A stretch of 64,000 nucleotides of DNA from Zhengella mangrovi (GTDB lineage Bacteria > Pseudomonadota > Alphaproteobacteria > Rhizobiales > Rhizobiaceae). Under the pieces are notes generated by a model. The model was not told the origin of the DNA, made no database searches, and worked only from the letters and a program-made list of their open reading frames with translations. The first letter of the stretch is position 1. The number at the start of each line of letters is the position of its first letter. Of the stretch, positions 7,919 to 16,377 are shown in pieces. A program made the translations under genes and the position numbers. The stretch is from NCBI RefSeq assembly GCF_002727065.1, contig NZ_PDVP01000005.1, positions 1 through 64,000 of the forward strand, written 5' to 3'.

Positions 7919-9615
7919 GCATCGCAGATCCGATCACCACCGAGGTGGTTCGCAACTTCGTCATTTCCTGCGCCGAGGACATGAATGCCTCGCTCTGGCG
8001 CTCCGCCCATTCGGCGATCATCTACGAGGGCAAGGACAGCGCCGTGGCGCTGATGGACGAGCACGGCAACATGCTGGGCCAGTCGACCGGCGTGCCGCTG
8101 TTCATCGGCGCCATCGACGTCTGCGTGCGCCACGTGAAGGATTACTACGGGGATGACATCCACGAGGGTGACATCTTCATCATGAACGACAGCTACATGC
8201 AGGGCACCCACCTGCATGACGTCACGGCCATCGGGCCGATCTTCCACGCGGGCGAACTGGTCGGCTTCGGCGCGGCCCGCGCCCACTGGAACGATATCGG
8301 CGCGATGGACCCGGGCAGCACCATGTCGTCCACCAACATCTACCAGGAAGGCCTGCGCCTCGGGCCGACGCGGATCGTGTCGCGCGGGAAGCGCGTGCGC
8401 GAGTGGTACGATCACCTCAAGCTGAACACCCGGCTCGAAGGCGCGACCATCGGCGACCTCGGCGCCCAGATCGCGGCGATCCGCACCGGCGAGCGCCGTC
8501 TCGGCCAGCTACTCGGCAAGATCGGCTCCGACACCTACCGCGCCGCCTGCCAGAACATCTTCGAACAGGCACGCAAGATGGACCGCGAGGCCATTGCCGC
8601 GATCAGGGACGGCACCTGGAGCCGCGAAGGCTATCTCGACAACGACGGCGTCGGAACCGAGCCGGTCAAGGTCGCGCTGACCCTGACGGTGAAGGGCGAG
8701 GAACTGATCGTCGACCTCACCGGCACCTCCGGACCCGTCGCGGGCTCGGTCAATTGCGGTGCCAGCCAGACGGAATCGCTGCTCCGGCTGGCCTACAAGA
8801 CGATGATCTCGCCCGATCGCGCGATCACCGGCGGCTCTTTCGAGACGATGAAGGTCATCCTTCCGGACGAATGCATGTTCAACGCGGGCGAGCCGGCCGC
8901 CTGCGAATGGTATTTCACCGGGCTTGGCCTCCTCGCCGATCTCTTCATCTCCTGCCTCTCCGAAGCGATGCCGGAACGCTCCACCGCCGCCCACTACGGC
9001 GATTCCATGGTGGTGGGCTTCTTCTCCGTCGATCCGAAGCGCGGCCAGTGGATTTCCATCGAGCCGACCGCGGGCGGTTGGGGCGGCCGGGCCGACAGCG
9101 ACGGCGAAAGCGCGCTGATCAACCTGGTCAACGGCGGCTTCCGCAACATTCCGGCCGAGGTGATGGAGACCAAGTTCCCGGTGCGCCTGGAGGAATTCTC
9201 GATCCGCCCGGACAGCGCCGGACCGGGCAGGCACCGCGGCGGCTGCGGCGTGGTGCGACGCTACAAGACGCTCGAGGATTGCTACGGCGCGATCTGGTTC
9301 GAGCGCTCTCGGACGCCGGCCTGGGGGCTCAACGACGGCAAGGCCGGCAAGGGGCCGCAGGTCACCGTCAGTTTCCCCGACGGATCAGTCGAGGATCCGC
9401 TGAAGATGCGCGCCCGCCCGCTGCCGGCCGGCACCGTGGTCGAGACCATGACCGGCGGCGGTGGCGGCAACGGCGATCCGATGCAACGGACCTTCGCGGA
9501 GGTCGCGCGCGACGTCTCCCGCGGGCTGGTGAGCCGGGAAGCGGCGCTGCGCGACTACGGCGTCGCCATCGCGGAGGACGGGCGCGTGGACCAGGCGGCA
9601 TCGGTTGCGCGATGA
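7915..9615 (+). CDS. hyuB: Hydantoinase/5-oxoprolinase subunit B family protein
   Basis: The 566-residue protein is a full-length hydantoinase B. Visible family features are the N-terminal ITTEVVRNFVISCAEDM, the GDIFIMNDSYMQGTHLHD loop, the SGPVAGSVNC region and the C-terminal glycine-rich TGGGGGNGDP. Subunit B carries the metal site and completes ATP-dependent ring opening with subunit A. The four-base overlaps with hyuA upstream and with the ABC ATPase downstream show tight coupling, so transport and hydrolysis of the same compound are expected. The substrate cannot be assigned from sequence. Confidence 0.9.
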   Translation: MSIADPITTEVVRNFVISCAEDMNASLWRSAHSAIIYEGKDSAVALMDEHGNMLGQSTGVPLFIGAIDVCVRHVKDYYGDDIHEGDIFIMNDSYMQGTHLHDVTAIGPIFHAGELVGFGAARAHWNDIGAMDPGSTMSSTNIYQEGLRLGPTRIVSRGKRVREWYDHLKLNTRLEGATIGDLGAQIAAIRTGERRLGQLLGKIGSDTYRAACQNIFEQARKMDREAIAAIRDGTWSREGYLDNDGVGTEPVKVALTLTVKGEELIVDLTGTSGPVAGSVNCGASQTESLLRLAYKTMISPDRAITGGSFETMKVILPDECMFNAGEPAACEWYFTGLGLLADLFISCLSEAMPERSTAAHYGDSMVVGFFSVDPKRGQWISIEPTAGGWGGRADSDGESALINLVNGGFRNIPAEVMETKFPVRLEEFSIRPDSAGPGRHRGGCGVVRRYKTLEDCYGAIWFERSRTPAWGLNDGKAGKGPQVTVSFPDGSVEDPLKMRARPLPAGTVVETMTGGGGGNGDPMQRTFAEVARDVSRGLVSREAALRDYGVAIAEDGRVDQAASVAR

Positions 9616-11120
9616 CGGGTGACGCGCTCCTTTCGGTTCGCGGGATCGGCGTCCGCTTCGGCGACGTCGATGTCCTCTCCGGGGTGGATCTGGATATCCG
9701 CCCCGGCGAGATCCACGGGCTGATCGGCGAGAACGGCGCCGGCAAGTCGACGCTTGGCAAGGTACTCGGCGGCTATTACCGCGCGACGCACGGCAGGGTC
9801 ATCGTCGGCGGCCAGACGCAGGACCGCTGGGATACGCCGACGGCGCTCGCCAACGGCGTTGCGATCATGCACCAGGAATTGCAGCTGGTGCCGGCCCTGA
9901 CGGTCGCCCAGAACGTCTTTCTCGGCCTCGAGGAAAACAGCCACGGCATCCTGCGCCGTACCGAGGCTGCCCGGCTGGAAACGCTGATGGATGAGAGCGG
10001 TCTGCGGCTGGAGCCGAACGCCCGCGCTGCCAGCCTGACCATCGCCGAGCAGCAGAAGATCGAGATCCTCAGGGCGCTGGCCCGTCAGGCCCGGGTCATC
10101 GTCATGGACGAGCCCACCGCTTCGCTGTCCAGGAAGGAGATTGATCAGCTCCACCGCATCATGCGCGCCCTGCGCGACGAGGGACGGTCGATCATCTACG
10201 TCACGCATTTCCTCAACGACATCCTGGAGGTGACGGACCGGATCACCGTGCTGCGCAACGGCGAGAAGGTCCACACGCGCGAGACCGCCGGCGAGACCCG
10301 GGAGACGCTGGTGTCGGCCATGCTGGGCGGCGTGAAGACGGAAACGCTCTACCCGCCCCGGGCGCGCACGCATGGCGGGGTGGTTCTGTCGGTGCGCGAC
10401 CTTGTCTCGACCAACGGGACGCGCGTCGACCGGCTCGACATCCGCGCCGGCGAGATCGTCGGCCTGGCCGGTCTCGTCGGGGCAGGGCGGTCCGAAATCG
10501 CGCGCGCCATAATCGGGGCCGATCCCGCCACGGGAACGGTCGAAGTGGCGGGGCGGGTGCTGCGCGAACGCACCATCGCCGAAGCGACCGAGGCCGGCCT
10601 CGTCATGGTGCCGGAGGACCGGCGCGGCCAGGGCCTCGTCATGTCGCTGCCGGTCCGGGCCAACATCTCGCTGCCGCACCTGCGCCGCCTGTCGTTGGGC
10701 GGGATCATGGCGAAGGCGCGCGAACGGGCGCTGGCGCTGGGGCTGATCCGCCAGCTCGATGTACGCCCGGCGATCGTGGACGGCGACGTGTCGAACTATT
10801 CCGGCGGCAACCAGCAGAAGGTGCTGATCGGCAAGTGGCTGGCGGGCGATCCGAAGGTCCTCATCCTCGACGAGCCGTCGCGCGGCGTCGACGTGGGGGC
10901 GCGCGAGACGATCCACCGCGAGATCGGGCGGCTGGCCAGCCAGGGCGTGGCGATCCTCGTCATCTCCAGCGAGATCGACGAGGTCCTCGGGCTCGCCACC
11001 CGGGTCTTCCTGGTCGACCGGGGCCGTCTCGTCGACGAGATCGATCCCGACGAGGTTGGCGAGGCGCGCGTGCTGGCCGCACTGTTCAATCATCAGGGGA
11101 CGGGGGACACCGCCGCATGA
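9612..11120 (+). CDS. Ribose-type ABC transporter ATP-binding protein (two ATPase domains)
   Basis: The 502-residue protein contains two fused ABC ATPase domains like RbsA/MglA. The first has Walker A GENGAGKST near residue 40 and Walker B VIVMDEPTASLS. The second has a degenerate Walker A (GLVGAGRSE), the signature NYSGGNQQKV and Walker B LILDEPSRGVDVGAR. A degenerate second Walker A is normal in this class. The ATG at 9612 overlaps the hyuB stop, and the protein starts with the canonical LLSVRGIGVRFGDV. The frame is open much further upstream inside hyuB but that is not coding. Confidence 0.93.
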   Translation: MTGDALLSVRGIGVRFGDVDVLSGVDLDIRPGEIHGLIGENGAGKSTLGKVLGGYYRATHGRVIVGGQTQDRWDTPTALANGVAIMHQELQLVPALTVAQNVFLGLEENSHGILRRTEAARLETLMDESGLRLEPNARAASLTIAEQQKIEILRALARQARVIVMDEPTASLSRKEIDQLHRIMRALRDEGRSIIYVTHFLNDILEVTDRITVLRNGEKVHTRETAGETRETLVSAMLGGVKTETLYPPRARTHGGVVLSVRDLVSTNGTRVDRLDIRAGEIVGLAGLVGAGRSEIARAIIGADPATGTVEVAGRVLRERTIAEATEAGLVMVPEDRRGQGLVMSLPVRANISLPHLRRLSLGGIMAKARERALALGLIRQLDVRPAIVDGDVSNYSGGNQQKVLIGKWLAGDPKVLILDEPSRGVDVGARETIHREIGRLASQGVAILVISSEIDEVLGLATRVFLVDRGRLVDEIDPDEVGEARVLAALFNHQGTGDTAA

Positions 11121-12052
11121 CCCGTGCGAAATCGCTTCAATTCCTGCAGACTTACGCCGTGCTGATCCTGATCGCGCTGCTGATGGTCGCATTGACGCTC
11201 CTGTCGGACAGCTTCCTGACGGGGCGCAACCTGCTCAACATCCTCAACCAGAACGCCCCGCTCGCGATCATGGCCGCGGCGATGACGCTGGTCATCATCG
11301 TCGGCGGGTTCGACCTGTCCGTCGGCGCGATCTTCGCCATGGGTTCGGTCACCTCGGCCTGGCTCGCGGTCAACGTGAATCCATTTCTGGGCCTGGCGCT
11401 GGCGCCCTTCGTCGGCCTGGCGCTGGGTCTTGCCAATGGCGTGGCGATCACCGCGCTCCGGGTCCATTCCTTCCTCGCCACCATCGCGACCGCCCTGATC
11501 TTCAAGGGCATCGCCGTCGCGCTCTCCGACGGGCGGCTCATTTCCGCGCGCATCGATTCCTTCACCTGGCTCGGCCGGGGCCGGTTCCTCGAGGTGTTCA
11601 ACTCCGTCTGGCTGATGGTGGTCTTCGCGCTCATCCTGACCTTCCTGTTGACCAGCACGACCTTCGGACGGCGCATCTTTTCGGTCGGCGGCAACGAGGA
11701 GGCGGCCATCCTGTCGGGCATCCGGACCAACCGCGTGAAGATCGCCGCCTTCGCCATCAACGGCTTTGCGGCCGGGCTCGCCTCGATCATCACCACCTCG
11801 CGGGTGGCGCTTGGCCAGGCGACGGCCGGCGACGGGCTGGAACTTCAGGCCATCGCGGCGGTGATCCTCGGGGGAACCAGCATCTACGGCGGGCAGGGTG
11901 CGGTCTGGCGGTCGCTCGCCGGCGTCTTCCTGCTGGCGCTTGTCTCCAACGGGTTCAACATCCTCAGCATTGACCCGTTCTACCGTGACCTGACGATGGG
12001 GTTGATCATCCTCGCCGCCGTCGGCATCTCGGCACTGGGCCAGCGCCGCTAG
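11117..12052 (+). CDS. Ribose-type ABC transporter permease
   Basis: The 311-residue permease belongs to the RbsC class. It has around eight to ten hydrophobic segments, the conserved MTLVIIVGGFDLSVGAIFA and the C-terminal AVILGGTSIYGGQGAVW. It overlaps the ATPase gene by four bases and is the last gene of the transporter/hydantoinase operon. The frame extends far upstream inside the ATPase gene, but the ATG at 11117 gives the normal family N-terminus. Only one permease gene is present, consistent with a homodimeric channel as in ribose transporters. Confidence 0.92.
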   Translation: MTRAKSLQFLQTYAVLILIALLMVALTLLSDSFLTGRNLLNILNQNAPLAIMAAAMTLVIIVGGFDLSVGAIFAMGSVTSAWLAVNVNPFLGLALAPFVGLALGLANGVAITALRVHSFLATIATALIFKGIAVALSDGRLISARIDSFTWLGRGRFLEVFNSVWLMVVFALILTFLLTSTTFGRRIFSVGGNEEAAILSGIRTNRVKIAAFAINGFAAGLASIITTSRVALGQATAGDGLELQAIAAVILGGTSIYGGQGAVWRSLAGVFLLALVSNGFNILSIDPFYRDLTMGLIILAAVGISALGQRR

Positions 12053-12071
12053 CACGGATCCGGGCGTGGCG

Positions 12072-12098
12072 CCGGTCCGGAAAATATCACCGGACCGG
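12072..12098 (+). terminator. Stem-loop after ABC/hydantoinase operon
   Basis: Twenty bases after the permease stop there is a perfect 9-bp stem CCGGTCCGG / CCGGACCGG with the loop AAAATATCA. No run of T follows, so it is either a weak or factor-assisted terminator or a 3' stabilising hairpin. It separates this operon from arsR. Confidence 0.5.
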
Positions 12099-12123
12099 TG
12101 GCCGGGACTTGCGTCTATCAAAT

Positions 12124-12141
12124 TATCAAGTATTCTTGATA
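12124..12141. promoter_or_regulatory. ArsR operator overlapping the arsR translation start region
   Basis: The inverted repeat TATCAAG-TATT-CTTGATA (7-bp arms, 4-base centre) ends one base before the arsR ATG at 12143. This matches the ATCAAG...CTTGAT operators typical of alphaproteobacterial ArsR repressors. Because it occupies the place of a ribosome binding site, the arsR message is probably leaderless or nearly so (inference). It is not an FNR box: the half sites point the other way. Confidence 0.65.
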
Positions 12142-12142
12142 T

Positions 12143-12475
12143 ATGGATCAGACACAGACCCTCTTCGCCTTCTCCGCCCTGAGCCAGGAAACGCGGCTCA
12201 ACGTGTTCCGGCTGCTGATACGCGCCGGTGCGGAGGGCATGGCTGCCGGCGAGATCGGCGAGGCGCTCGGCGTACGCCAGAACACCATGTCGACCAACCT
12301 GAACATCCTCCTGCGCGCCGGGCTGGTGCGGACGGCCCGCGAAGGGCGCTCGATCCGGTATTTCGCGGATTTCGACGGCATCCGGGGGCTGCTCGCCTTC
12401 CTCATGGAGGATTGCTGCGGCGGTTCGCCCGATCTCTGCAAGCCCGTTCTTGAAGCCATAGCCTGTGATTGCTGA
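12143..12475 (+). CDS. arsR: ArsR-type arsenic-responsive repressor
   Basis: The 110-residue winged-helix protein begins with the ArsR-typical FSALSQETRLNVFRLLIRAG and carries the recognition segment GVRQNTMSTNLNILLRAGLV. The C-terminus contains a cysteine cluster, EDCCGGSPDLCKP, the As(III) site known from a proteobacterial ArsR group in which the metalloid ligands lie near the C-terminus. Binding of arsenite releases it from the operator just upstream. It is the first gene of arsR-arsC-arsC-arsH, with ten bases to the next gene. Confidence 0.92.
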   Translation: MDQTQTLFAFSALSQETRLNVFRLLIRAGAEGMAAGEIGEALGVRQNTMSTNLNILLRAGLVRTAREGRSIRYFADFDGIRGLLAFLMEDCCGGSPDLCKPVLEAIACDC

Positions 12476-12485
12476 GGAGCAGACC

Positions 12486-13001
12486 ATGACCGGCAAGTCT
12501 TTCAACGTGCTTTTCCTGTGCACCGGCAACTCGGCAAGGTCGATCCTCGCCGAAGCCATCCTCAACCGGGAGGGTGCGGGCCGCTTCCGCGCCTTTTCCG
12601 CCGGGTCCCGCCCCAAGGGCACCGTCCATCCGCAGGCCATCAGGCTCCTGAAGCAGATGAACCACGACACGTCCTTTGCCCGGTCCAAGGACTGGGCCGA
12701 GTTTGCCGAACCCGGCGCGCCGGTCATGGATTTCGTCTTTACCGTCTGCGACAACGCCGCGAACGAAGCCTGTCCGGTCTGGCCGGGCCAGCCGATGTCG
12801 GCCCATTGGGGCGTGCCCGACCCTGCCGCCGTCGAGGGCACGGAAACCGGGATCGCGCTGGCCTTCGCCGACACGTACCGGATGCTTGCCCAGCGCATTT
12901 CGATCTTCTGCTCGCTGCCGCTGGCCAGCATCGACCGGCTGTCGCTGCAGCAGCGCCTCGACAACATCGGCAGGACCACGGCACAGGAAGAGAGTGCATG
13001 A
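12486..13001 (+). CDS. arsC: Arsenate reductase, low-molecular-weight phosphatase type (thioredoxin-coupled)
   Basis: The 171-residue protein has the phosphatase P-loop CTGNSARS near residue 11 (C-x5-R). It also has the thioredoxin-dependent cysteine pair TVCDNAANEACPVWPG and the general-acid aspartate in WGVPDPA. It reduces arsenate to arsenite using an internal cysteine relay. A GAGGAG ribosome binding site precedes the ATG at 12486. An upstream in-frame ATG at 12465 lies inside arsR and is not needed. It overlaps the next arsC by four bases. In this family the residue after the first threonine is often His (CTHNSARS); here it is Gly. Confidence 0.9.
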   Translation: MTGKSFNVLFLCTGNSARSILAEAILNREGAGRFRAFSAGSRPKGTVHPQAIRLLKQMNHDTSFARSKDWAEFAEPGAPVMDFVFTVCDNAANEACPVWPGQPMSAHWGVPDPAAVEGTETGIALAFADTYRMLAQRISIFCSLPLASIDRLSLQQRLDNIGRTTAQEESA

Positions 13002-13408
13002 CCGTCGTCATCCATCACAATCCCGATTGCGGGACCTCGCGCAACACGCTGGAAATGATCCGCGCATCGGGGGAAGAACCGGTCGTGATCGAATACCTGA
13101 AAACGGGCTGGACGCGGCCGCAATTGCAGGCGCTGTTTGCCGGTGCAGGGCTGACGCCGCGCGCCGCCCTTCGGGTCAGCAAGTCGCCCGCCGAAGCGCT
13201 CGGCCTGACCGATCCCGCCGTCAGCGACGAGGCCATTCTCGACGCCATGCTCGAGCATCCTGTTCTCGTCAACCGGCCGATCGTGGTGACGCCGAAGGGC
13301 ATCCGGCTCTGCCGGCCGTCCGAGCGGGTGCTTGAACTTCTCGACAATCCCGACATCGGCGGTTTCACCAAGGAGGACGGGGAAATCGTCAAGGCGAAAG
13401 GCGCGTAA
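12998..13408 (+). CDS. arsC: Arsenate reductase, glutaredoxin type
   Basis: The 136-residue protein is the plasmid R773-like ArsC. Catalytic cysteine 12 lies in HNPDCGTSRNTLEMIR. The arsenate-binding arginines are in RAALRVS, VNRPIVVTPKGIRLCRP and nearby. It uses glutathione/glutaredoxin, so the operon encodes two mechanistically different arsenate reductases back to back. The ATG at 12998 overlaps the previous stop (ATGA). The frame is open further upstream within the preceding gene but that is not coding. Confidence 0.92.
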   Translation: MTVVIHHNPDCGTSRNTLEMIRASGEEPVVIEYLKTGWTRPQLQALFAGAGLTPRAALRVSKSPAEALGLTDPAVSDEAILDAMLEHPVLVNRPIVVTPKGIRLCRPSERVLELLDNPDIGGFTKEDGEIVKAKGA

Positions 13409-13411
13409 GGC

Positions 13412-14140
13412 GTGACGAAGAGCATTCCGCAACACGATCTGCCCAATATCGATTTCTCGCAGATGCAGCCAGTCGATCCGGCATACCTGAAAGGCGGGGA
13501 CGATCCGGGCCACCCGCCGCGCATCCTGCTGCTCTACGGATCGCTGAGAAAACGGTCCTTCTCCAGGCTTGCCGCGCTGGAAGCCGAGCGGCTGCTGAAA
13601 TGGCATGGTTGCGAAACCCGCGTCTTCGATCCCCGCGGCCTGCCTTTGCCGGATGCCGAGGAGCCGGACCATCCGAAGGTGAAGGAACTGCGCGATCTCG
13701 CCGCCTGGGCGGAGGGCATGGTCTGGGTATCGCCGGAACGCCACGGCGCAATGACCGGCATCATGAAGGCCCAGATCGACTGGATTCCGCTGGCGCTCGG
13801 CGCCGTGCGTCCGACCCAGGGCAAGACGCTGGCCGTCATGCAGGTCTGCGGCGGATCGCAGAGCTTCAACGCGGTCAACCAGATGCGCGTGCTCGGGCGC
13901 TGGATGCGCATGGTGACCATTCCCAACCAGTCGTCGGTCGCCAAGGCTTTCATGGAATTCGACGACCACGACCGCATGAAGCCGTCGGCCTACTACAACC
14001 GCATCGTCGATGTCATCGAGGAACTGGTGAAATTCACCTGGATGGTCCGGGGGCGGTCGGCCTATCTGGTCGACCGCTATTCCGAACGGGTGGAAAGCGC
14101 GGCGGAGCTTTCCAGGCGCGTCAACCAGCGCTCGATCTGA
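13412..14140 (+). CDS. arsH: ArsH NADPH-dependent FMN reductase / organoarsenical oxidase
   Basis: The 242-residue flavodoxin-fold protein shows the ArsH pattern: [20 protein letters not shown] for FMN phosphate binding, [22 protein letters not shown], and an [16 protein letters not shown] segment. ArsH oxidises trivalent organoarsenicals and reduces azo dyes or quinones with NADPH. Translation starts at a GTG four bases after the arsC stop, with GTAAGG before it. It is the last gene of the operon. No arsB or acr3 efflux gene is present between these genes or next to them. Confidence 0.93.
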   Translation: MTKSIPQHDLPNIDFSQMQPVDPAYLKGGDDPGHPPRILLLYGSLRKRSFSRLAALEAERLLKWHGCETRVFDPRGLPLPDAEEPDHPKVKELRDLAAWAEGMVWVSPERHGAMTGIMKAQIDWIPLALGAVRPTQGKTLAVMQVCGGSQSFNAVNQMRVLGRWMRMVTIPNQSSVAKAFMEFDDHDRMKPSAYYNRIVDVIEELVKFTWMVRGRSAYLVDRYSERVESAAELSRRVNQRSI

Positions 14141-14166
14141 TCCGTTCCGGCCCCGGCCCTTGCTGG

Positions 14167-15003
14167 TCAGGCGGCGCTGACGGGATTGCCCTGCTCATCC
14201 TCGATCTGCCAGAGTACCTTGCCGGCATCGAGGAAATCGACCGAATGGATCACGGTTCCGTGGTCTTCCAGGAAGCAGACATTGTAGTTGGGCTGCAACT
14301 CGCCATAGCCCATGCGGGTGGCGATCCCGGAAAAATCCGGCCAGCAGGTGTGATTGGTCGAGCGCGGCGCGGAATAGGGGATGCCGCGCACCGTGCCGCT
14401 CAGCGTGTAGTGGCAATGGCCGAAAAAGATGTGCCGCACCGTGTCTCGGTTGGCGGCGAGCAGGTCCTGCAACTCCTTTTCCTGCACGATGCCGATCTGG
14501 TCGGCATTGGCGATATGCACAGCGATCGGATTGTGGTGCAGGAACAGCCAGGCGCCCTTGCCGGCCTCCGCGGCCGCGGTCAGTTGCGCCTCCAGCCAGT
14601 CGCGCCGGGCCTGGCAGACATGGCCGGAATGGGTGCCCGGTTCGTTCGTGTCCATGTAGATGAAGACGCCGGCCGGCGTATCCTCGCTCCACTGGATGAA
14701 GCCGTTGTCGTCGCGCGGCGTGCCGGCGAACACGGACGCGAACGTCTCGCGGTCGTCGTGGTTGCCGATCAGCAGCCGCGGCGCGGCATCGCCCTTGAGC
14801 GAGCTGGCCTCCAGCATGTCGGCCAGCAGCCGGTAGCTGTCCGCATGGCCGCGATGGGTCAGGTCGCCGGTGATCACCACCCGGTCGGCATCGCCGTGAT
14901 TCGCTTCCACGTCGGCGAGGCAGCGGCGGAAGTTTTCCACCGGGTCCAGCCCGCAGATCGCCCCGGAATGGATGTGAATGTCGGAAATGTGGATGAGCTT
15001 CAT
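14167..15003 (-). CDS. Calcineurin-like metallophosphoesterase (CpdA-type)
   Basis: The 278-residue enzyme has every metal-binding block of class III cyclic-nucleotide phosphodiesterases and related metallophosphatases: ISDIHIHSG at the N-terminus, VITGDLTHRG, LLIGNHDDRE, FLHHNPIAV and FGHCHYTLSG. It could hydrolyse cAMP or other phosphodiesters, and the substrate is not resolved by sequence. It ends 26 bases from the convergent arsH stop and starts 88 bases from the divergent TPR gene. Confidence 0.85.
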   Translation of the reverse strand: MKLIHISDIHIHSGAICGLDPVENFRRCLADVEANHGDADRVVITGDLTHRGHADSYRLLADMLEASSLKGDAAPRLLIGNHDDRETFASVFAGTPRDDNGFIQWSEDTPAGVFIYMDTNEPGTHSGHVCQARRDWLEAQLTAAAEAGKGAWLFLHHNPIAVHIANADQIGIVQEKELQDLLAANRDTVRHIFFGHCHYTLSGTVRGIPYSAPRSTNHTCWPDFSGIATRMGYGELQPNYNVCFLEDHGTVIHSVDFLDAGKVLWQIEDEQGNPVSAA

Positions 15004-15091
15004 GATCTTGTCACCATCGTGGTCTTTGTGCTGTCCCTAGCGGTCTCCTGTATCAGGGACGTGACAACGCCAGCACACAAACGGGGCCTCC

Positions 15092-15706
15092 ATGTCGGGT
15101 TCGATTCTCCACCAGCAGATGGCGCGTTTCCAGCGCGCCGTGGCAAGCGAAAACTGGGCGGAAGCCCTGATCCTGGCGACCGGTCTCGAAAAGGCCGTCC
15201 CGGACCATGCCGGAATCGCCTACAACAAGGGGCTGGTGCTGCGCCGGCTGGGCCGCCACGCGGACGCCATCCGCGCCTTTTCCCATGCCCTTGACCTCGA
15301 TGCCGGCCATGCCAAGGCGCTGTTCGAACGCGCCTCCTGCCTGCTGGATCTCGGCGATGCCGCCGGCGCCGTCCAGGGCTTTCTCGCCTATCTGAAAATG
15401 GAGCCGCGCGACGGCGATGCGCTTCTGAACCTCGGCAATGCGCTGGTGCGCCTGGGGCGTGCCGACGAGGCGCTCGACCCGCTTCGCAACGCGCGTGAGC
15501 GGCTTGGCACGGCACGCAGCATTGCCGCGCTGGCGGTGGCACAGCGCGAGACCGGCGACCTCGACGGTTGCGCAGAAACGCTGGAAAATCTCGGTCCGGG
15601 ACCGGACAATGCCGCCCTTCGGCTGAAGATCATGACGCAGGGCGCGCGGGGCCGTTTCCCGCTCCGGCCCGGTCAGCCGCGCGAGGCGCGGAAAGCCTTG
15701 CGGTAA
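15092..15706 (+). CDS. TPR repeat protein
   Basis: The 204-residue protein consists of about four tetratricopeptide repeats between residues 15 and 150 (for example AIRAFSHALDLDAGHAKALF and LLNLGNALVRLGRADEALDP). There is no signal peptide or membrane helix. TPR proteins mediate protein contacts and the partner is unknown. The last 34 bases overlap the end of the convergent gene at 15673, so both coding ends are shared in opposite frames. Confidence 0.8.
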   Translation: MSGSILHQQMARFQRAVASENWAEALILATGLEKAVPDHAGIAYNKGLVLRRLGRHADAIRAFSHALDLDAGHAKALFERASCLLDLGDAAGAVQGFLAYLKMEPRDGDALLNLGNALVRLGRADEALDPLRNARERLGTARSIAALAVAQRETGDLDGCAETLENLGPGPDNAALRLKIMTQGARGRFPLRPGQPREARKALR

Positions 15707-16377
15707 AGGCCCGGCTCGTCCTGCAGCCCGTCCTGGACCGCGACATGACGTGACAGGCCATCGTCGTCCATCGGCGCGATGTCGAGCTGCAGCGTGTCGC
15801 GATGCACCGGAAAGCCCTGGGCGACCGGCGTTCCGGCTGGGAGCACACCCACGAAGTCCGGGTCGGTCCACAGCGCCGGGAAATGGACGAAGCCGTCGCT
15901 CCAGGTGTCGCAGTCGACCAGTCCCGTCAGCGCCCGGAACGGCAGGTCCATCCGGTTGACCGGGTGGGTGAACAGCATCGACCAGCCCTCGGGCAGCGAT
16001 ACGGTCCAGAAATTGTTGAACTTGACCGCGAAGGCCGTCTCGTCGATGCCCGGAACGCCGGCGGCCTGTTCGGGCACGTGGAAACCGACCGGCGACCGCG
16101 TCATGCGCGCGACCGGGTGCATCGGCAGGTCCCAGTCCCATTCGAAGACGCCATCCCTGACGGTCACGTCGCAGGCCAGAGGAAACAGGATGCCGGTCCG
16201 CATGGCGTCGAGAAATGGCGGGCATTGCTTGACCGTTCGCACCTCCGCGCCGTCGAGCACCGGGCTCTCTGCCTTTGCGGGCAGGGCCTTGACCCAGCCG
16301 GGCAGGCCGTCGGAGGCGAGGCGGGGGCGGATGAGGCGGTCTTCGTGTCCGGGCAGGCAGGAAAGCGAGATCTTCAT
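15673..16377 (-). CDS. Conserved protein of unknown function in polyamine transporter operon
   Basis: The 234-residue cytoplasmic protein starts MKISLSCLPGHEDRLI. It is rich in Trp, Phe and Pro, with segments such as FPLACDVTVRDGVFEWDWDL and WTVSLPEGWSMLFTHPVNRM that suggest a compact beta-rich fold. It resembles a DUF6065-like family, but I cannot confirm that. The ATG at 16377 overlaps the upstream permease gene by four bases, so it is translated with the transporter. I do not recognise a catalytic motif. A role in metabolism of the transported amine is only a guess from position. Confidence 0.7.
   Translation of the reverse strand: MKISLSCLPGHEDRLIRPRLASDGLPGWVKALPAKAESPVLDGAEVRTVKQCPPFLDAMRTGILFPLACDVTVRDGVFEWDWDLPMHPVARMTRSPVGFHVPEQAAGVPGIDETAFAVKFNNFWTVSLPEGWSMLFTHPVNRMDLPFRALTGLVDCDTWSDGFVHFPALWTDPDFVGVLPAGTPVAQGFPVHRDTLQLDIAPMDDDGLSRHVAVQDGLQDEPGLYRKAFRASRG

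Noticed and set aside
8403-9611. N-terminal extension of the ABC ATPase inside hyuB
   Set aside because: The ATPase has a normal N-terminus at 9612 with an ATGA overlap; the upstream part is Arg-rich shadow sequence.
12124-12141. FNR box before arsR
   Set aside because: The half sites are ATCAAG...CTTGAT, the opposite orientation of TTGAT...ATCAA, and fit ArsR operators.
11093-13969. 958-residue open frame on the minus strand
   Set aside because: It is antisense to the ABC permease and the ars genes, all of which have clear family motifs. It is a GC-rich shadow frame.
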